Of a DNA stretch of 40,133 nt, positions 1 to 7,429 are shown in pieces. This DNA is from Candidatus Poribacteria bacterium. GTDB lineage: Bacteria > Poribacteria > WGA-4E > PCPOR2b. Position numbers and translations under genes: made by a program. The stretch is from positions 1 through 40,133 of the forward strand of contig JAJDUM010000005.1 of the NCBI GenBank assembly GCA_022826645.1. Direction: 5' to 3'. Every line of letters starts with the position of its first letter. The stretch's first letter is position 1. The notes beneath the pieces were generated by a model. That model was not told the origin of the DNA, ran no database searches, and worked only from the letters and a program-made list of their open reading frames with translations.

Positions 1-61
1 TAAGTGCCTCAATTACAACTTCTGCCTTAAATTGGGGGGTGAATCTTCTCCGTTTTGCCAT
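1..61 (-). CDS. IS3-family transposase OrfA, N-terminal fragment cut by window edge
   Basis: Read on the minus strand from the ATG at 61-59, twenty codons run to the window edge and begin MAKRRRFTPQFKAEVV. This matches the N-terminus of IS3/IS911-type OrfA proteins, whose helix-turn-helix domain binds the element's ends. A strong Shine-Dalgarno (AAAGGAGC, 68-75) lies 6 nt upstream of the ATG, which supports this start. The upstream sequence to about 141 is probably the element's left end, because a TGTACTGCC-like terminus can be read there on the minus strand, but that boundary is a guess. The rest of the transposase lies outside the window, so its integrity is unknown. Confidence 0.72.
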   Translation of the reverse strand, partial: MAKRRRFTPQFKAEVVIEAL

Positions 62-141
62 CGGATAGCTCCTTTCAAGTAGATTGGCATTGTAACACAA
101 TCTTGGGTTAGAGGGTGGCCCAAATTTCCGATGGCAGTACA
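1..141 (-). mobile_element. Left end of an IS3-like insertion sequence (boundary uncertain)
   Basis: This stretch covers the start of the transposase frame and its leader. It has no coding potential apart from the OrfA start. The outer border near 141 is inferred from a TGTACTGCC-like terminus on the minus strand. The other end and any target duplication are out of view. The remaining bases up to 278 show no gene. Confidence 0.4.
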
Positions 142-278
142 CATTACTGGCTTTTCGGGATATATGCGTAAATTGATTCGTTGCATATACCCGTTATGCC
201 TTATTCCTGAGAAATTCCACATCTACCTATCGAAAAAAGAACAGAAGAAAAACTAAATGTAAATTGTAGGTCTTATTC

Positions 279-2372
279 ATGTTTGGACTCCAATTCCTAA
301 CCCCTCTATTCCTCGCCGTGGGTGCGGCGGCAGCATCGCTGCCCCTGATTATCCACCTCCTTAACCGGGAGCGGGCAAGACGGCTTGTGTTCAGTACCAT
401 CCGATTCATCAAGATGTCCCACCAAGCCAACGTGCAGCGACACCGGTTGAAACAACTGCTCCTGTTATTGATGCGCATCCTGATCTTGGCGTTGCTTGGA
501 CTCGCATTCGCACGCCCATTTTTCGCAAATACCCCCGCCACCACAGGTGTAACAGGTGGGTTGCGAAATATCGTCATCATCTTGGACACCTCATACAGCA
601 TGGGTTACCTTGACACCTTCAATCGGGCGAAAAAGGCGGTGATAGAGCTTGCAGACGACCTTCAACCGAGTGACACCTCCGCTCTTATCTTTACCAACAA
701 CAGAGCAAAGATAGTCAAACCACTTGATGCAGAACATCGGCAGATCCAAACTGCGGCGACAGGGGCGCAGTTGACCAATCACACGACCGATTACCTCGAT
801 GCAATTCAATCGGCAGATGAGATACTTGGAGAGGCGGAAATTGGAAGAAAACAGATCTACTTCGTCAGTGATCTGCAGCGAGTCGGATGGGAGAGTTTCG
901 TTGATACCGATAAACTCAGTCCCGACATTGAGATCGCTTTTGTCGATGTGAGCGCGAAAGAATTGAGCAACCTCGCGATCACCAGCGTGAGTGTGCCACA
1001 AGTGGTGTTGGATGAGCAGAAACCGGTACAGGTAGTTGTCCGCGTTCAGAACTTCGGAGAGCAAGTTGTCGAAGGGTTACCAGTCCAACTGTTTATCGAT
1101 GATAACAACGTCGGCACCACCACGCTCGACATCGAACCCAATGACGTAATGGACGCCCTGTTTCCAGTCCGTTTTAGAACAGAGAAGATTTACACCGGCT
1201 ACGCCGCCTTACCGAGCGATCACTTGGAGATTGACAATAAGCGGTATTTTCGCCTGCAAAGCCTGAAGTCCATCAAGGTGCACTGCGTCAATGGTGAGCC
1301 GGGACGGCGCGATTATGAGAGTGAGATATTCTTCTTGGAGGCAGCGCTTCAGCCGGAAAATCAGATTGTGCCGATCGACTTAACACAATCCCGTCAACTG
1401 CCAAGCACTTCAGAGATCTCAGGATATGACGTGATTATCTTAGCAAATGTGGAAAAACTGACAGGTGCAGAGGCGCGATCCCTGAAGACATTTGTTGGAG
1501 CCGGCGGTGGTCTAATTATCACCGCGGGGGATCGAATGGACCTGGAGGCATATCGGAGTGCCCTCGGCGCGGGCGAAGAGCCGTTGATGCCGTGTAACTT
1601 CGTGCAGCCGGTTGGCGACGCACTTGATCGCGATCAGTTCAGCGTCCTCGCGACCCTCGACTACGACCATCCCATCTTCCATCCGTTCAAAGACCCGAAT
1701 CACGGTGATTTTGGAAGGGGACGATTCTATCGGTACATCCAAGCGGTGCCATTAAAGGATTCAACGGTGTTGGCAAGTTTTGACGATGGAAGTCCGGCAC
1801 TCTTCGAGAAGGTCTATGGAAGCGGACGTGTGCTCTGCTTTACCTCGACGATCGATCGGGAGTGGACAGATCTACCGATTCACGGTGTTTATCTCCCGTT
1901 TCTGTACGAAACGATCAAATACCTTGCACTCAGGCGAACGGAGGAAAGCCCTGACTATCGCATCGGCGATTTGGTAGAACTGGGCGGCTATCAACTCCCG
2001 CAGGGAACAGAAATCGCTATTTTTAACCCGGCAGGTGAGGAGACCCGGACAGAACTCAACGAGAACGGTGGGGGTATCTACGATACCACCGGGCAGCCGG
2101 GGATCTATTCCGCCCATATCTCCGGCGAACAACCGCATTACTTTGTCGTCAATCCGGACACGGTTGAATCCGATCTCACAACTCGTGACCCAGAGGAACT
2201 GACCAGCATGTTAGCCAGCGGTGAGGCAGCCGCCTCCACAGAGGTGGTCACAGCGGAAACAATCACAAGGTATCACGGCGAGGTTGAAAAAAATCAGGGG
2301 GGGTGGTGGTATCTGATACTTGGGGTGTTCCTGTTAGCGGTCGGAGAGATGTTCATCGCAAATCGGATATGA
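279..2372 (+). CDS. BatA/VWA-domain membrane protein
   Basis: A 697-residue membrane-anchored protein of the BatA (aerotolerance-type) family. The N-terminus has the family's double membrane region: one hydrophobic segment at about residues 8-27, a basic loop containing the LLNRERARR and F(S/T)TIRF motifs, then a second segment at about 60-78. A von Willebrand A domain follows, with an intact MIDAS start D103-T-S105-Y-S107. Residues around 230-310 resemble a CARDB/Ig-like module, and about 360-420 resemble a glutamine-amidotransferase-like fold (GGGLIITAGD). A last membrane segment (about 673-693) places the C-terminus at the membrane. Relatives usually sit with a MoxR ATPase and a DUF58 protein; neither is in view, though the upstream side is occupied by an IS. 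Its precise role is not established. No good ribosome site precedes the ATG. Confidence 0.85.
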   Translation: MFGLQFLTPLFLAVGAAAASLPLIIHLLNRERARRLVFSTIRFIKMSHQANVQRHRLKQLLLLLMRILILALLGLAFARPFFANTPATTGVTGGLRNIVIILDTSYSMGYLDTFNRAKKAVIELADDLQPSDTSALIFTNNRAKIVKPLDAEHRQIQTAATGAQLTNHTTDYLDAIQSADEILGEAEIGRKQIYFVSDLQRVGWESFVDTDKLSPDIEIAFVDVSAKELSNLAITSVSVPQVVLDEQKPVQVVVRVQNFGEQVVEGLPVQLFIDDNNVGTTTLDIEPNDVMDALFPVRFRTEKIYTGYAALPSDHLEIDNKRYFRLQSLKSIKVHCVNGEPGRRDYESEIFFLEAALQPENQIVPIDLTQSRQLPSTSEISGYDVIILANVEKLTGAEARSLKTFVGAGGGLIITAGDRMDLEAYRSALGAGEEPLMPCNFVQPVGDALDRDQFSVLATLDYDHPIFHPFKDPNHGDFGRGRFYRYIQAVPLKDSTVLASFDDGSPALFEKVYGSGRVLCFTSTIDREWTDLPIHGVYLPFLYETIKYLALRRTEESPDYRIGDLVELGGYQLPQGTEIAIFNPAGEETRTELNENGGGIYDTTGQPGIYSAHISGEQPHYFVVNPDTVESDLTTRDPEELTSMLASGEAAASTEVVTAETITRYHGEVEKNQGGWWYLILGVFLLAVGEMFIANRI

Positions 2373-2413
2373 CGCAGCCCGCCCGCCCATGAACAGGAAC
2401 ACTAAAATCAATC

Positions 2414-2541
2414 GCTCATGTTAAGAAATGGTGCAACAGAAACCGAGTTTTTTCTTCAAAACTCGGTTTCTTCCTGTGTTCCGCTGTATCGGGACGAGAA
2501 TCCCTGATAAGTCGGGACTTGCACTTTCTTTTTAAATGAAC
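2414..2541. mobile_element. MITE-like element, family 1, copy A
   Basis: The ends are imperfect inverted repeats: GCTCATGTTAAGAAATGGTG at the left, and the complement of GTTCATTTAAAAAGAAAGTG at the right, followed in each case by GCAA or GC. By eye 16 of 23 positions match. The element is flanked outside a single C on each side by near-identical 8-mers, AAATCAAT (2405-2412) and AAATTAAT (2543-2550), which look like a target-site duplication. The core holds a perfect 13-bp hairpin (2439-2451 with 2458-2470, 6-nt loop). The same terminal design recurs at 11831-11943. The element carries no transposase. Confidence 0.68.
2439..2475 (+). terminator. Perfect 13-bp hairpin, possible terminator of the VWA gene
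   Basis: GAAACCGAGTTTT (2439-2451) pairs perfectly with its complement at 2458-2470 across a TTCTTC loop. It lies about 70 nt downstream of the VWA stop codon and before the convergent methyltransferase. There is no long T-run after the stem, so terminator activity is only possible. It is also the core of the mobile element described here, which may be its real origin. Confidence 0.4.
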
Positions 2542-2558
2542 CAAATTAATGAGAAACA

Positions 2559-3389
2559 CTACGCCGGGAGTTGTGCCCAACCCGTGACATGTGGAGGCAG
2601 CACGAGTGGGCGTTTGGACGCAACAACTTCCGCCCGAAGTCGTGCGGCAAGCGTGTCCAAATCAACCTCTTCAGCGGTTGCAATCTCGAATCTTTCCAAG
2701 AGCGGGAGCATGCTGCGAAAGGCGGCAGCTATGAATTGGTAACCTATCCACGCTTCTGGACCGCCCACCGGTGCTGAATACTGTAGACTCGGTTCGGGCA
2801 AACCTGCATCAACAAAAGTGCTGTATAGGTCAAGCCCCATTCCAACATTCGCTCCTGAACGCCGAAAGACCTCGAGTCCCCATTCGGCTAACTGGTTCAG
2901 CATCGGGGTATCTGGACGAGCAATTGATGGGTAGATCGAGAACTCAGCCTCCTGAAAAGCGATGATTCCACCCGGTCGCAGACGCGTTGCAAGCTGTTTC
3001 AAGGTAGCCACAGGATCAGGCAGATACATCAAGACCAGACGCCCAATAAGGGCATCAAAGTCGTTCGGCAGGTCCAAAGTTTGGGCGTCCCCCGCCAGAA
3101 ATTGGACGTTCGACAGACTCGCTGCTTGTGCACGTGCTCGGGCAGTTTCGAGAATTTCTGGGTTCATATCCACCCCAACGACCTCTCCCTCACTACCGAC
3201 CAATTCTGCAGCAGCCATTGCCACATCCCCGGCACCGCTACCAATATCAAGTACCTTCATCCCGGTAAAAAGACCCGCATCCCTGAGAAGTCGTCCCGTT
3301 ATGCCTTCATACAGTCCTGACTGCTGAATCAAACGCTCCGTCTCCTCTTTGCTGCGCCCCATCGTATATGTCCGCTGATTATCGGCCAT
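2559..3389 (-). CDS. Class I SAM-dependent methyltransferase
   Basis: A 276-residue Rossmann-fold methyltransferase of the Methyltransf_11/25 (UbiE-like) type. It shows motif I VLDIGSGAGDVA at residues 46-57, the acidic post-I residue in VVGVDMN (D74), GDAQ at 100-103, and the motif IV-V region RLVLMYLPDP followed by LRPGG. The substrate cannot be read from the sequence; small-molecule methylation is usual for this group. An AGGAGG ribosome site lies about 10 nt before the ATG. It stands alone between the convergent VWA gene and the co-oriented substrate-binding genes. Its stop codon lies just beyond the MITE, so that insertion reaches almost to the 3' end of this gene. Confidence 0.85.
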   Translation of the reverse strand: MADNQRTYTMGRSKEETERLIQQSGLYEGITGRLLRDAGLFTGMKVLDIGSGAGDVAMAAAELVGSEGEVVGVDMNPEILETARARAQAASLSNVQFLAGDAQTLDLPNDFDALIGRLVLMYLPDPVATLKQLATRLRPGGIIAFQEAEFSIYPSIARPDTPMLNQLAEWGLEVFRRSGANVGMGLDLYSTFVDAGLPEPSLQYSAPVGGPEAWIGYQFIAAAFRSMLPLLERFEIATAEEVDLDTLAARLRAEVVASKRPLVLPPHVTGWAQLPA

Positions 3390-3449
3390 GTCGATTTATC
3401 CTCCTACTTATATAATAAAAATATACAGAATGGTTTGCACACTCTGTTG

Positions 3450-4652
3450 TTAAGGTTCAATTAATTTATGGAACTGTACTTCGCCATTGACAATCCGTTT
3501 AATAACCACGCTTTTAGACGTGTGTCGGTTTTCATCGTAGCCAGATATAAACGTTGCACCACTATAATTCATGGTTGCGGCAAGTTGATCGCGAATGGCT
3601 GCTGCTGTCAAATTATCCGCACGCCGCATCGCCTGAACCACGAGTCGGAGCGCATCATATCCCAATGCAGCTCCTCCATCGGGCAGCATACCAAACATTG
3701 CGGTGTAAGCAGTTACAAATTGATAGGCATCCTCACCCAAATCGCTCGGTTCCGCTTCCGCTGAAAAGCCGCTACTGAAGAAACTTCCGTCAATAACCGT
3801 CCCAGCTGCCTCAACCAATGCCACGTTGTCCCAAGCATCACCACCGATGAAGGTCGCTGTTATCCCAATCTCCTCCCTTGCTTGTCGGACCAGTAGAGGG
3901 ACTTCAGGGAGGAAACCGGTGCTAAAAATTACGCCCGGCATTGCTTCGGCGATTACCGTTAGTTGTGCGGTGAAATCGGTATCCCCTGCCGCGTAAAACT
4001 CATCAGCCACCACCTGACCTCCATGAGCAATAAAGCTATCAATGAAGGTTTGCGATAACCCCTCCGAATAGACATCCTCCTTGTGTGTAAGGACTGCGGC
4101 AGTCTTTGCCTCCAAATCTTGCAACGCAAATGCTGCCATCGCCACACCCTGAAAGTCGTCGGTGAACGCCGCCATAAACACAAAGTCACCCGCAGCGGTA
4201 ACGGCCGGATTGGTGGCGGAGGTTGCCATCATCGGTATGCCGTGGCGTTGGGCAATCTCCCCGACAACCACGGCATAGGTTGAACGGTTGGGACCAACGA
4301 TTGCGGATACCTTCTCTTCAACAATCAGCTCCAGCGCTAGTCCCGCGACATACTCTGTATCGTTTATATCCTCGTTTACGAAACGTTGCGTCGGTATACC
4401 GCGAGCGATCAGTTGTATCGGTATGCCCCGCACCCCTCCCACTTCGTTCAGTTGCAGCGTCGCTAATTCTGCACCATACCGGCTATTGTTTCGGTTCGGT
4501 GTGGTATAGAGAAAGCCGATCTTAACGGTATCTTCATCACCCGCATCCGGTGCTGGGGCGAGCAATTCCTGGAACTGATTACATCCCCAAAACAAAGTAA
4601 CCAGCAAAAACAGAAATAGTAAGACCTGCAGCCGAATGCGTTTCACTATCAC
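3450..4652 (-). CDS. ABC transporter substrate-binding lipoprotein, branched-chain amino acid type (paralog 1)
   Basis: A 400-residue Peripla_BP_6/LivK-type ligand receptor. The start is GTG with AAGGAG 7 nt upstream. The signal peptide ends in a lipobox-like LFWGC, with the lipidated Cys at about residue 24, so it should be membrane-anchored outside the cytoplasm. The mature part starts VKIGFLYTTPNRNNSRYGAE and keeps family landmarks: the NxxGGVRG loop, AIVGPNRSTYA, GIPMMATSATNP, and a central domain with AAVLTHKEDVYSEG. It lies 54 bp downstream of a clear paralog on the same strand. No permease or ATPase genes are nearby, so the pair probably serves a transporter encoded elsewhere, or acts as receptors. 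The ligand is unknown. Confidence 0.88.
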   Translation of the reverse strand: MIVKRIRLQVLLFLFLLVTLFWGCNQFQELLAPAPDAGDEDTVKIGFLYTTPNRNNSRYGAELATLQLNEVGGVRGIPIQLIARGIPTQRFVNEDINDTEYVAGLALELIVEEKVSAIVGPNRSTYAVVVGEIAQRHGIPMMATSATNPAVTAAGDFVFMAAFTDDFQGVAMAAFALQDLEAKTAAVLTHKEDVYSEGLSQTFIDSFIAHGGQVVADEFYAAGDTDFTAQLTVIAEAMPGVIFSTGFLPEVPLLVRQAREEIGITATFIGGDAWDNVALVEAAGTVIDGSFFSSGFSAEAEPSDLGEDAYQFVTAYTAMFGMLPDGGAALGYDALRLVVQAMRRADNLTAAAIRDQLAATMNYSGATFISGYDENRHTSKSVVIKRIVNGEVQFHKLIEP

Positions 4653-4706
4653 TAAAATTCTCCTTAAAGGTACTGGATAAGATTTAATGGGTTACCCCAC
4701 CACAAA

Positions 4707-5918
4707 TCACGGCTCGATCAATTTGTAGAACCGTGCTTCGCCATCAATGATCTTATTGACAACCGCGCTCTTATTCGGGTGTCGATTTTCATTGTAGCCG
4801 GAAATAAACGTCGCCCCGCTGTAATCCATAGTCGCCGTAAGCTGATCGCGAATCGTCGCTGACGTTATGTCGTCTGCACGACGCATCGCCTGAACCACAA
4901 GTCGCACCCCATCGTAGCCCAGCGCAGCGCCCCCGGCGGGTGCGACCTCGAAAATTGAGGTGTAGGCTGTGATAAAGCGATCGACATCTGCGCCCAAATC
5001 ACCCGGCGCAATATCGGCTGAGAAGAGGCTGCTAAAAAAACTTCCCTCAAGAATCTCACTATTATCCGCAATTAACGGAGCGTTGTCCCAACTGTCACCG
5101 CCGAGGAGGATACCCGTTATGCCGAGTGCCTTCGCCTGTTCAACCACCAACGGAATTTCAGCTGCAAAACCGGGTAGGAAGAAGACATCTGGTGCAGCTT
5201 CGGCGATCGCAGTCAGTTGCGCAGTGAAATCGGTATCGCCCCTTATATAAAATTGAGCATGTATAACCTCACCTCCTAAAGCAGTAAAGTTATCAATAAA
5301 GGTTTGCGATAGCCCCTCCGAATAAATTGATTCCCTGCGCGTGAGGACTGCGGCGGTCTTTGCCCCCAAATCCTGCGTGGCAAACGTAGCCATCACCTTC
5401 CCCTGAAAATCGTCGGTGAACGCCGCCATAAATACAAAGTCACCTGCAGCAGTAACGTACGGATTGGTAGCAGTAGTGGTCACCATTGGAATCCCGTGGC
5501 GTTGGGCGACCGGTCCGATAGCTATCGCATAATTCGATCTGTTGGGACCAACGATTGCTGATACTCCTTCCCGGATAATCAGTTCCTCTGCTACTGCCGC
5601 GGCTTGGTCAATGTCGCTCAGATTGCCACGAGCGATAATTTCGATCTCCCGACCGCGCACGCCGCCCTCTCCGTTCAGTTGCAGCGCCGCCAACTCTGCA
5701 CCGTTTAGACTATTACTTCGGATTTCGCTCGTATACATGAATCCAACTTTGATAGGACCATCATCATCTGCATCTGGTCCCGGTGCAAGCAGTTGTTGAA
5801 CATCCTGGCACCCCGCAAATAGGAGCAGGATTCCGAGAATCAGGACTAAATAATTAACAGTATAAAGAAAATTCCCGTTCCAATTCCCAAAAATCCTGCG
5901 TACACCTTGGTGTGTCAT
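4707..5918 (-). CDS. ABC transporter substrate-binding lipoprotein, branched-chain amino acid type (paralog 2)
   Basis: A 403-residue Peripla_BP_6 protein closely related to its downstream neighbour. The two share long blocks such as YSEGLSQTFID, GDTDFTAQLT and the C-terminal FISGY-ENRH, so they arose by tandem duplication. I chose the ATG at 5918 because GGGAG (5926-5930) sits 7 nt upstream; a longer frame to 5942 has no ribosome site. The lipobox LLFAGC puts the lipid-anchored Cys at residue 37. The ligand-contact region differs between the copies (TSEIRSNSLNGAE here, TTPNRNNSRYGAE there), which suggests different ligands. It is probably co-transcribed with paralog 1. No ABC permease or ATPase is adjacent. 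Confidence 0.88.
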   Translation of the reverse strand: MTHQGVRRIFGNWNGNFLYTVNYLVLILGILLLFAGCQDVQQLLAPGPDADDDGPIKVGFMYTSEIRSNSLNGAELAALQLNGEGGVRGREIEIIARGNLSDIDQAAAVAEELIIREGVSAIVGPNRSNYAIAIGPVAQRHGIPMVTTTATNPYVTAAGDFVFMAAFTDDFQGKVMATFATQDLGAKTAAVLTRRESIYSEGLSQTFIDNFTALGGEVIHAQFYIRGDTDFTAQLTAIAEAAPDVFFLPGFAAEIPLVVEQAKALGITGILLGGDSWDNAPLIADNSEILEGSFFSSLFSADIAPGDLGADVDRFITAYTSIFEVAPAGGAALGYDGVRLVVQAMRRADDITSATIRDQLTATMDYSGATFISGYNENRHPNKSAVVNKIIDGEARFYKLIEP

Positions 5919-6232
5919 TGCATCTCTCCCTATTATCTTCATGAGACATTATGTTCAGTATCATTAGAAACGCCAGCGTTCCCACACGTTAATCGCTCTT
6001 TTAATAATATCACCACTGATCCCGCATCGTACTGGTCGCTTTTCCCGTTCAGTATTGCGGTTGGTCGATATTATATCCACATCGCCTAAGTAGATGCAAG
6101 GAAATCAAAGGCTTTGCAATGAATATGAACCTGACAAAACCTAATATCAGACGATCATCTGATTTTCGACCTTGAGGGTTTAATGATTCTTGACAATGTT
6201 TCTTTTTTTTGTTACAATAAGAACGCTTTTTC
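5919..6232. other. Intergenic region with tRNA promoter
   Basis: There is no gene in this 314-bp stretch between the divergent substrate-binding gene and the tRNA cluster. It holds the ribosome site of the former and the consensus promoter at 6190-6218. I see no convincing promoter for the minus-strand pair and no repeat. Confidence 0.6.
6190..6218 (+). promoter_or_regulatory. Sigma-70-type promoter of the tRNA/tadA/SRP cluster
   Basis: TTGACA (6190-6195), exactly 17 bp, then TACAAT (6213-6218). Transcription should start near 6225, a few bases before tRNA-Ser(TGA) at 6233. The spacer is T-rich. A match this good fits a strong stable-RNA promoter. Confidence 0.8.
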
Positions 6233-6320
6233 GGTGGGATGGCTGAGAGGTCGAAAGCGGCGGTCTTGAAAACCGTTGTGGCGCAAGTCACCGTGGGTTC
6301 GAATCCTACTCCCACCGCCA
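6233..6320 (+). tRNA. tRNA-Ser(TGA), reads UCA/UCG
   Basis: Long-variable-arm tRNA. The acceptor GGTGGGA pairs with TCCCACC, the anticodon loop is CTTGAAA with TGA, the T-loop is GGTTCGAATCC, the discriminator is G and CCA is encoded. It is the first gene of the cluster, right behind the promoter. Confidence 0.95.
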
Positions 6321-6334
6321 TTATCCGAAAATGT

Positions 6335-6424
6335 GGAGGGGTGCAGGAGTGGTTGAACTGGACTGCCTGCTAAGCAGTTATGGCTTAACAGCCATCGTGG
6401 GTTCGAATCCCACTCCCTCCGCCA
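6335..6424 (+). tRNA. tRNA-Ser(GCT), reads AGC/AGU
   Basis: Long-variable-arm tRNA with anticodon stem ACTGC/GCAGT around loop CTGCTAA (anticodon GCT). The acceptor GGAGGGG pairs with TCCCTCC, the discriminator is G and CCA is encoded. It lies 14 nt after tRNA-Ser(TGA). Confidence 0.95.
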
Positions 6425-6433
6425 GCTTATTAC

Positions 6434-6507
6434 GCGCCTGTAGCTCAGTGGATCAGAGCATCTGACTACGGATCAGAAGGTCGGGGGTTCGAATCCTCTC
6501 GGGCGCT
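6434..6507 (+). tRNA. tRNA-Arg(ACG), reads CGN after A34-to-inosine editing
   Basis: The acceptor GCGCCTG pairs with CGGGCGC. The D stem is GCTC/GAGC. The anticodon stem TCTGA/TCAGA holds loop CTACGGA (anticodon ACG). No CCA is encoded, and the discriminator reads T (6507), which is unusual for tRNA-Arg. Family knowledge: this is the standard bacterial substrate of TadA, whose gene starts 82 nt downstream. Confidence 0.92.
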
Positions 6508-6523
6508 TATATGCGTTTTTGGT

Positions 6524-6573
6524 CCCGCGGCTCCGGCTGCGGGGCTGAAAGTGCAAATTGGGGCAATCGCCCC
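6524..6573 (+). promoter_or_regulatory. Two small hairpins in the tRNA-Arg/tadA gap
   Basis: CCCGC (6524-6528) can pair with GCGGG (6539-6543), and GGGGC (6560-6564) with GCCCC (6569-6573) across an AATC loop. They lie in the leader of tadA, just before its ATG at 6590. They could slow RNA decay or affect translation, or simply be processing spacers. No T-run is present, so a terminator is unlikely. Confidence 0.35.
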
Positions 6574-6589
6574 GTTTCGATCTTTTGAA

Positions 6590-7039
6590 ATGTCGGATCA
6601 GTTCTGGATGCGTGAAGCCCTTGAAGTCGCACGTCAGGGTGCTGCACTCGGTGAAGTTCCCGTCGGCGCAATTATCATCAAGGACGGAATCCCCCTCGCC
6701 CGCGCCCACAACGGACGGGAGGGGACAAAGGATCCAACCGCTCACGCAGAACTGATTGCGATTCGATTGGCTGCCTTATCTGTTGGTGATTGGCGTTTAA
6801 CGGATACGACCCTTTATGTGACCTTGGAACCGTGTCCGATGTGTTGTGGCGCTATCGTCTTGGCTCGTATCCCGCGGGTCATTTATGCCGCATCAGATCC
6901 AAAGGCTGGCGCTGCGGGGACGCTGTTCAACCTATTACAAGACGAGCGGCTCAATCACCAAGTGGACGTCACGCAGGGAGTTCTGGCAGAGGAGAGCAGT
7001 CATCTGCTCAAATCTTTTTTTCGAGATCGGCGAACCTAA
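6590..7039 (+). CDS. tadA: tRNA-specific adenosine deaminase TadA
   Basis: A 149-residue zinc deaminase that converts A34 of tRNA-Arg(ACG) to inosine so that one tRNA reads several CGN codons. The catalytic set is intact: H52-A-E54 (zinc ligand and proton shuttle) and P81-C82-P-M-C85 (zinc ligands). GEVPVGA at 21-27 is also typical. The start ATG at 6590 gives the usual MSDxFWMRxAL N-terminus; an upstream in-frame GTG at 6551 would add a non-conserved tail. No clear Shine-Dalgarno precedes 6590. The gene sits inside a tRNA cluster: tRNA-Arg(ACG) lies upstream and tRNA-Ser(CGA) begins 6 nt after the stop, so the message must be cut by tRNA processing. Confidence 0.95.
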   Translation: MSDQFWMREALEVARQGAALGEVPVGAIIIKDGIPLARAHNGREGTKDPTAHAELIAIRLAALSVGDWRLTDTTLYVTLEPCPMCCGAIVLARIPRVIYAASDPKAGAAGTLFNLLQDERLNHQVDVTQGVLAEESSHLLKSFFRDRRT

Positions 7040-7045
7040 ATTTTT

Positions 7046-7134
7046 GGAGAGATGCTGGAGCCCGGTTGAACAGGACAGTCTCGAAAACTGTTGTGGCGTT
7101 ATCGTCACCGTGGGTTCGAATCCCACTCTCTCCG
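7046..7134 (+). tRNA. tRNA-Ser(CGA), reads UCG
   Basis: Long-variable-arm tRNA. The acceptor GGAGAGA pairs with TCTCTCC. The anticodon stem ACAGT/ACTGT encloses CTCGAAA (anticodon CGA). The discriminator is G and CCA is not encoded (CCT follows). It starts 6 nt after the tadA stop codon. Confidence 0.94.
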
Positions 7135-7140
7135 CCTTTT

Positions 7141-7213
7141 GGGGCAGTGGCTCAGTTGGGAGAGCGCATCCCTCGCACGGATGAGGCCACGGGTTCAAAT
7201 CCCGTCTGCTCCA
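7141..7213 (+). tRNA. tRNA-Ala(CGC), reads GCG
   Basis: Acceptor GGGGCAG pairs with CTGCTCC, including the G3:U70 wobble that identifies alanine tRNAs. The anticodon stem CATCC/GGATG encloses CTCGCAC (anticodon CGC). The discriminator is A and CCA is not encoded. It begins 6 nt after the preceding tRNA. Confidence 0.93.
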
Positions 7214-7318
7214 TCGATTTTTCCGATCGTCAATGATTGGAGCAAACTCTGGGACAGCGCAAGACAGGTTTTTCGCTATATGATGACAGCGAGAACCCCT
7301 GTGCTGCTCAAGATTTTT

Positions 7319-7409
7319 GGAGAGATGCAGGAGTTGGTTGAACTGGCATGACTGGAAATCATGTGTGCAGGCAACTGTACCGTGGGTTCGAATCCCACTC
7401 TCTCCGCCA
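7319..7409 (+). tRNA. tRNA-Ser(GGA), reads UCC/UCU
   Basis: Long-variable-arm tRNA with anticodon stem CATGA/TCATG around CTGGAAA (anticodon GGA). The acceptor GGAGAGA/TCTCTCC is the same as in tRNA-Ser(CGA). The discriminator is G and CCA is encoded. The 105 nt before it, after tRNA-Ala, hold no recognisable gene. With TGA, GCT and CGA this completes the serine set. Confidence 0.95.
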
Positions 7410-7429
7410 TTATCACTTCCGTCGAGACT

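Noticed and set aside
7141..7213. Arginine assignment for the fifth tRNA
   Set aside because: The anticodon CGC reads GCG (Ala), and the G3:U70 pair in the acceptor fits alanine, so Ala is the call.
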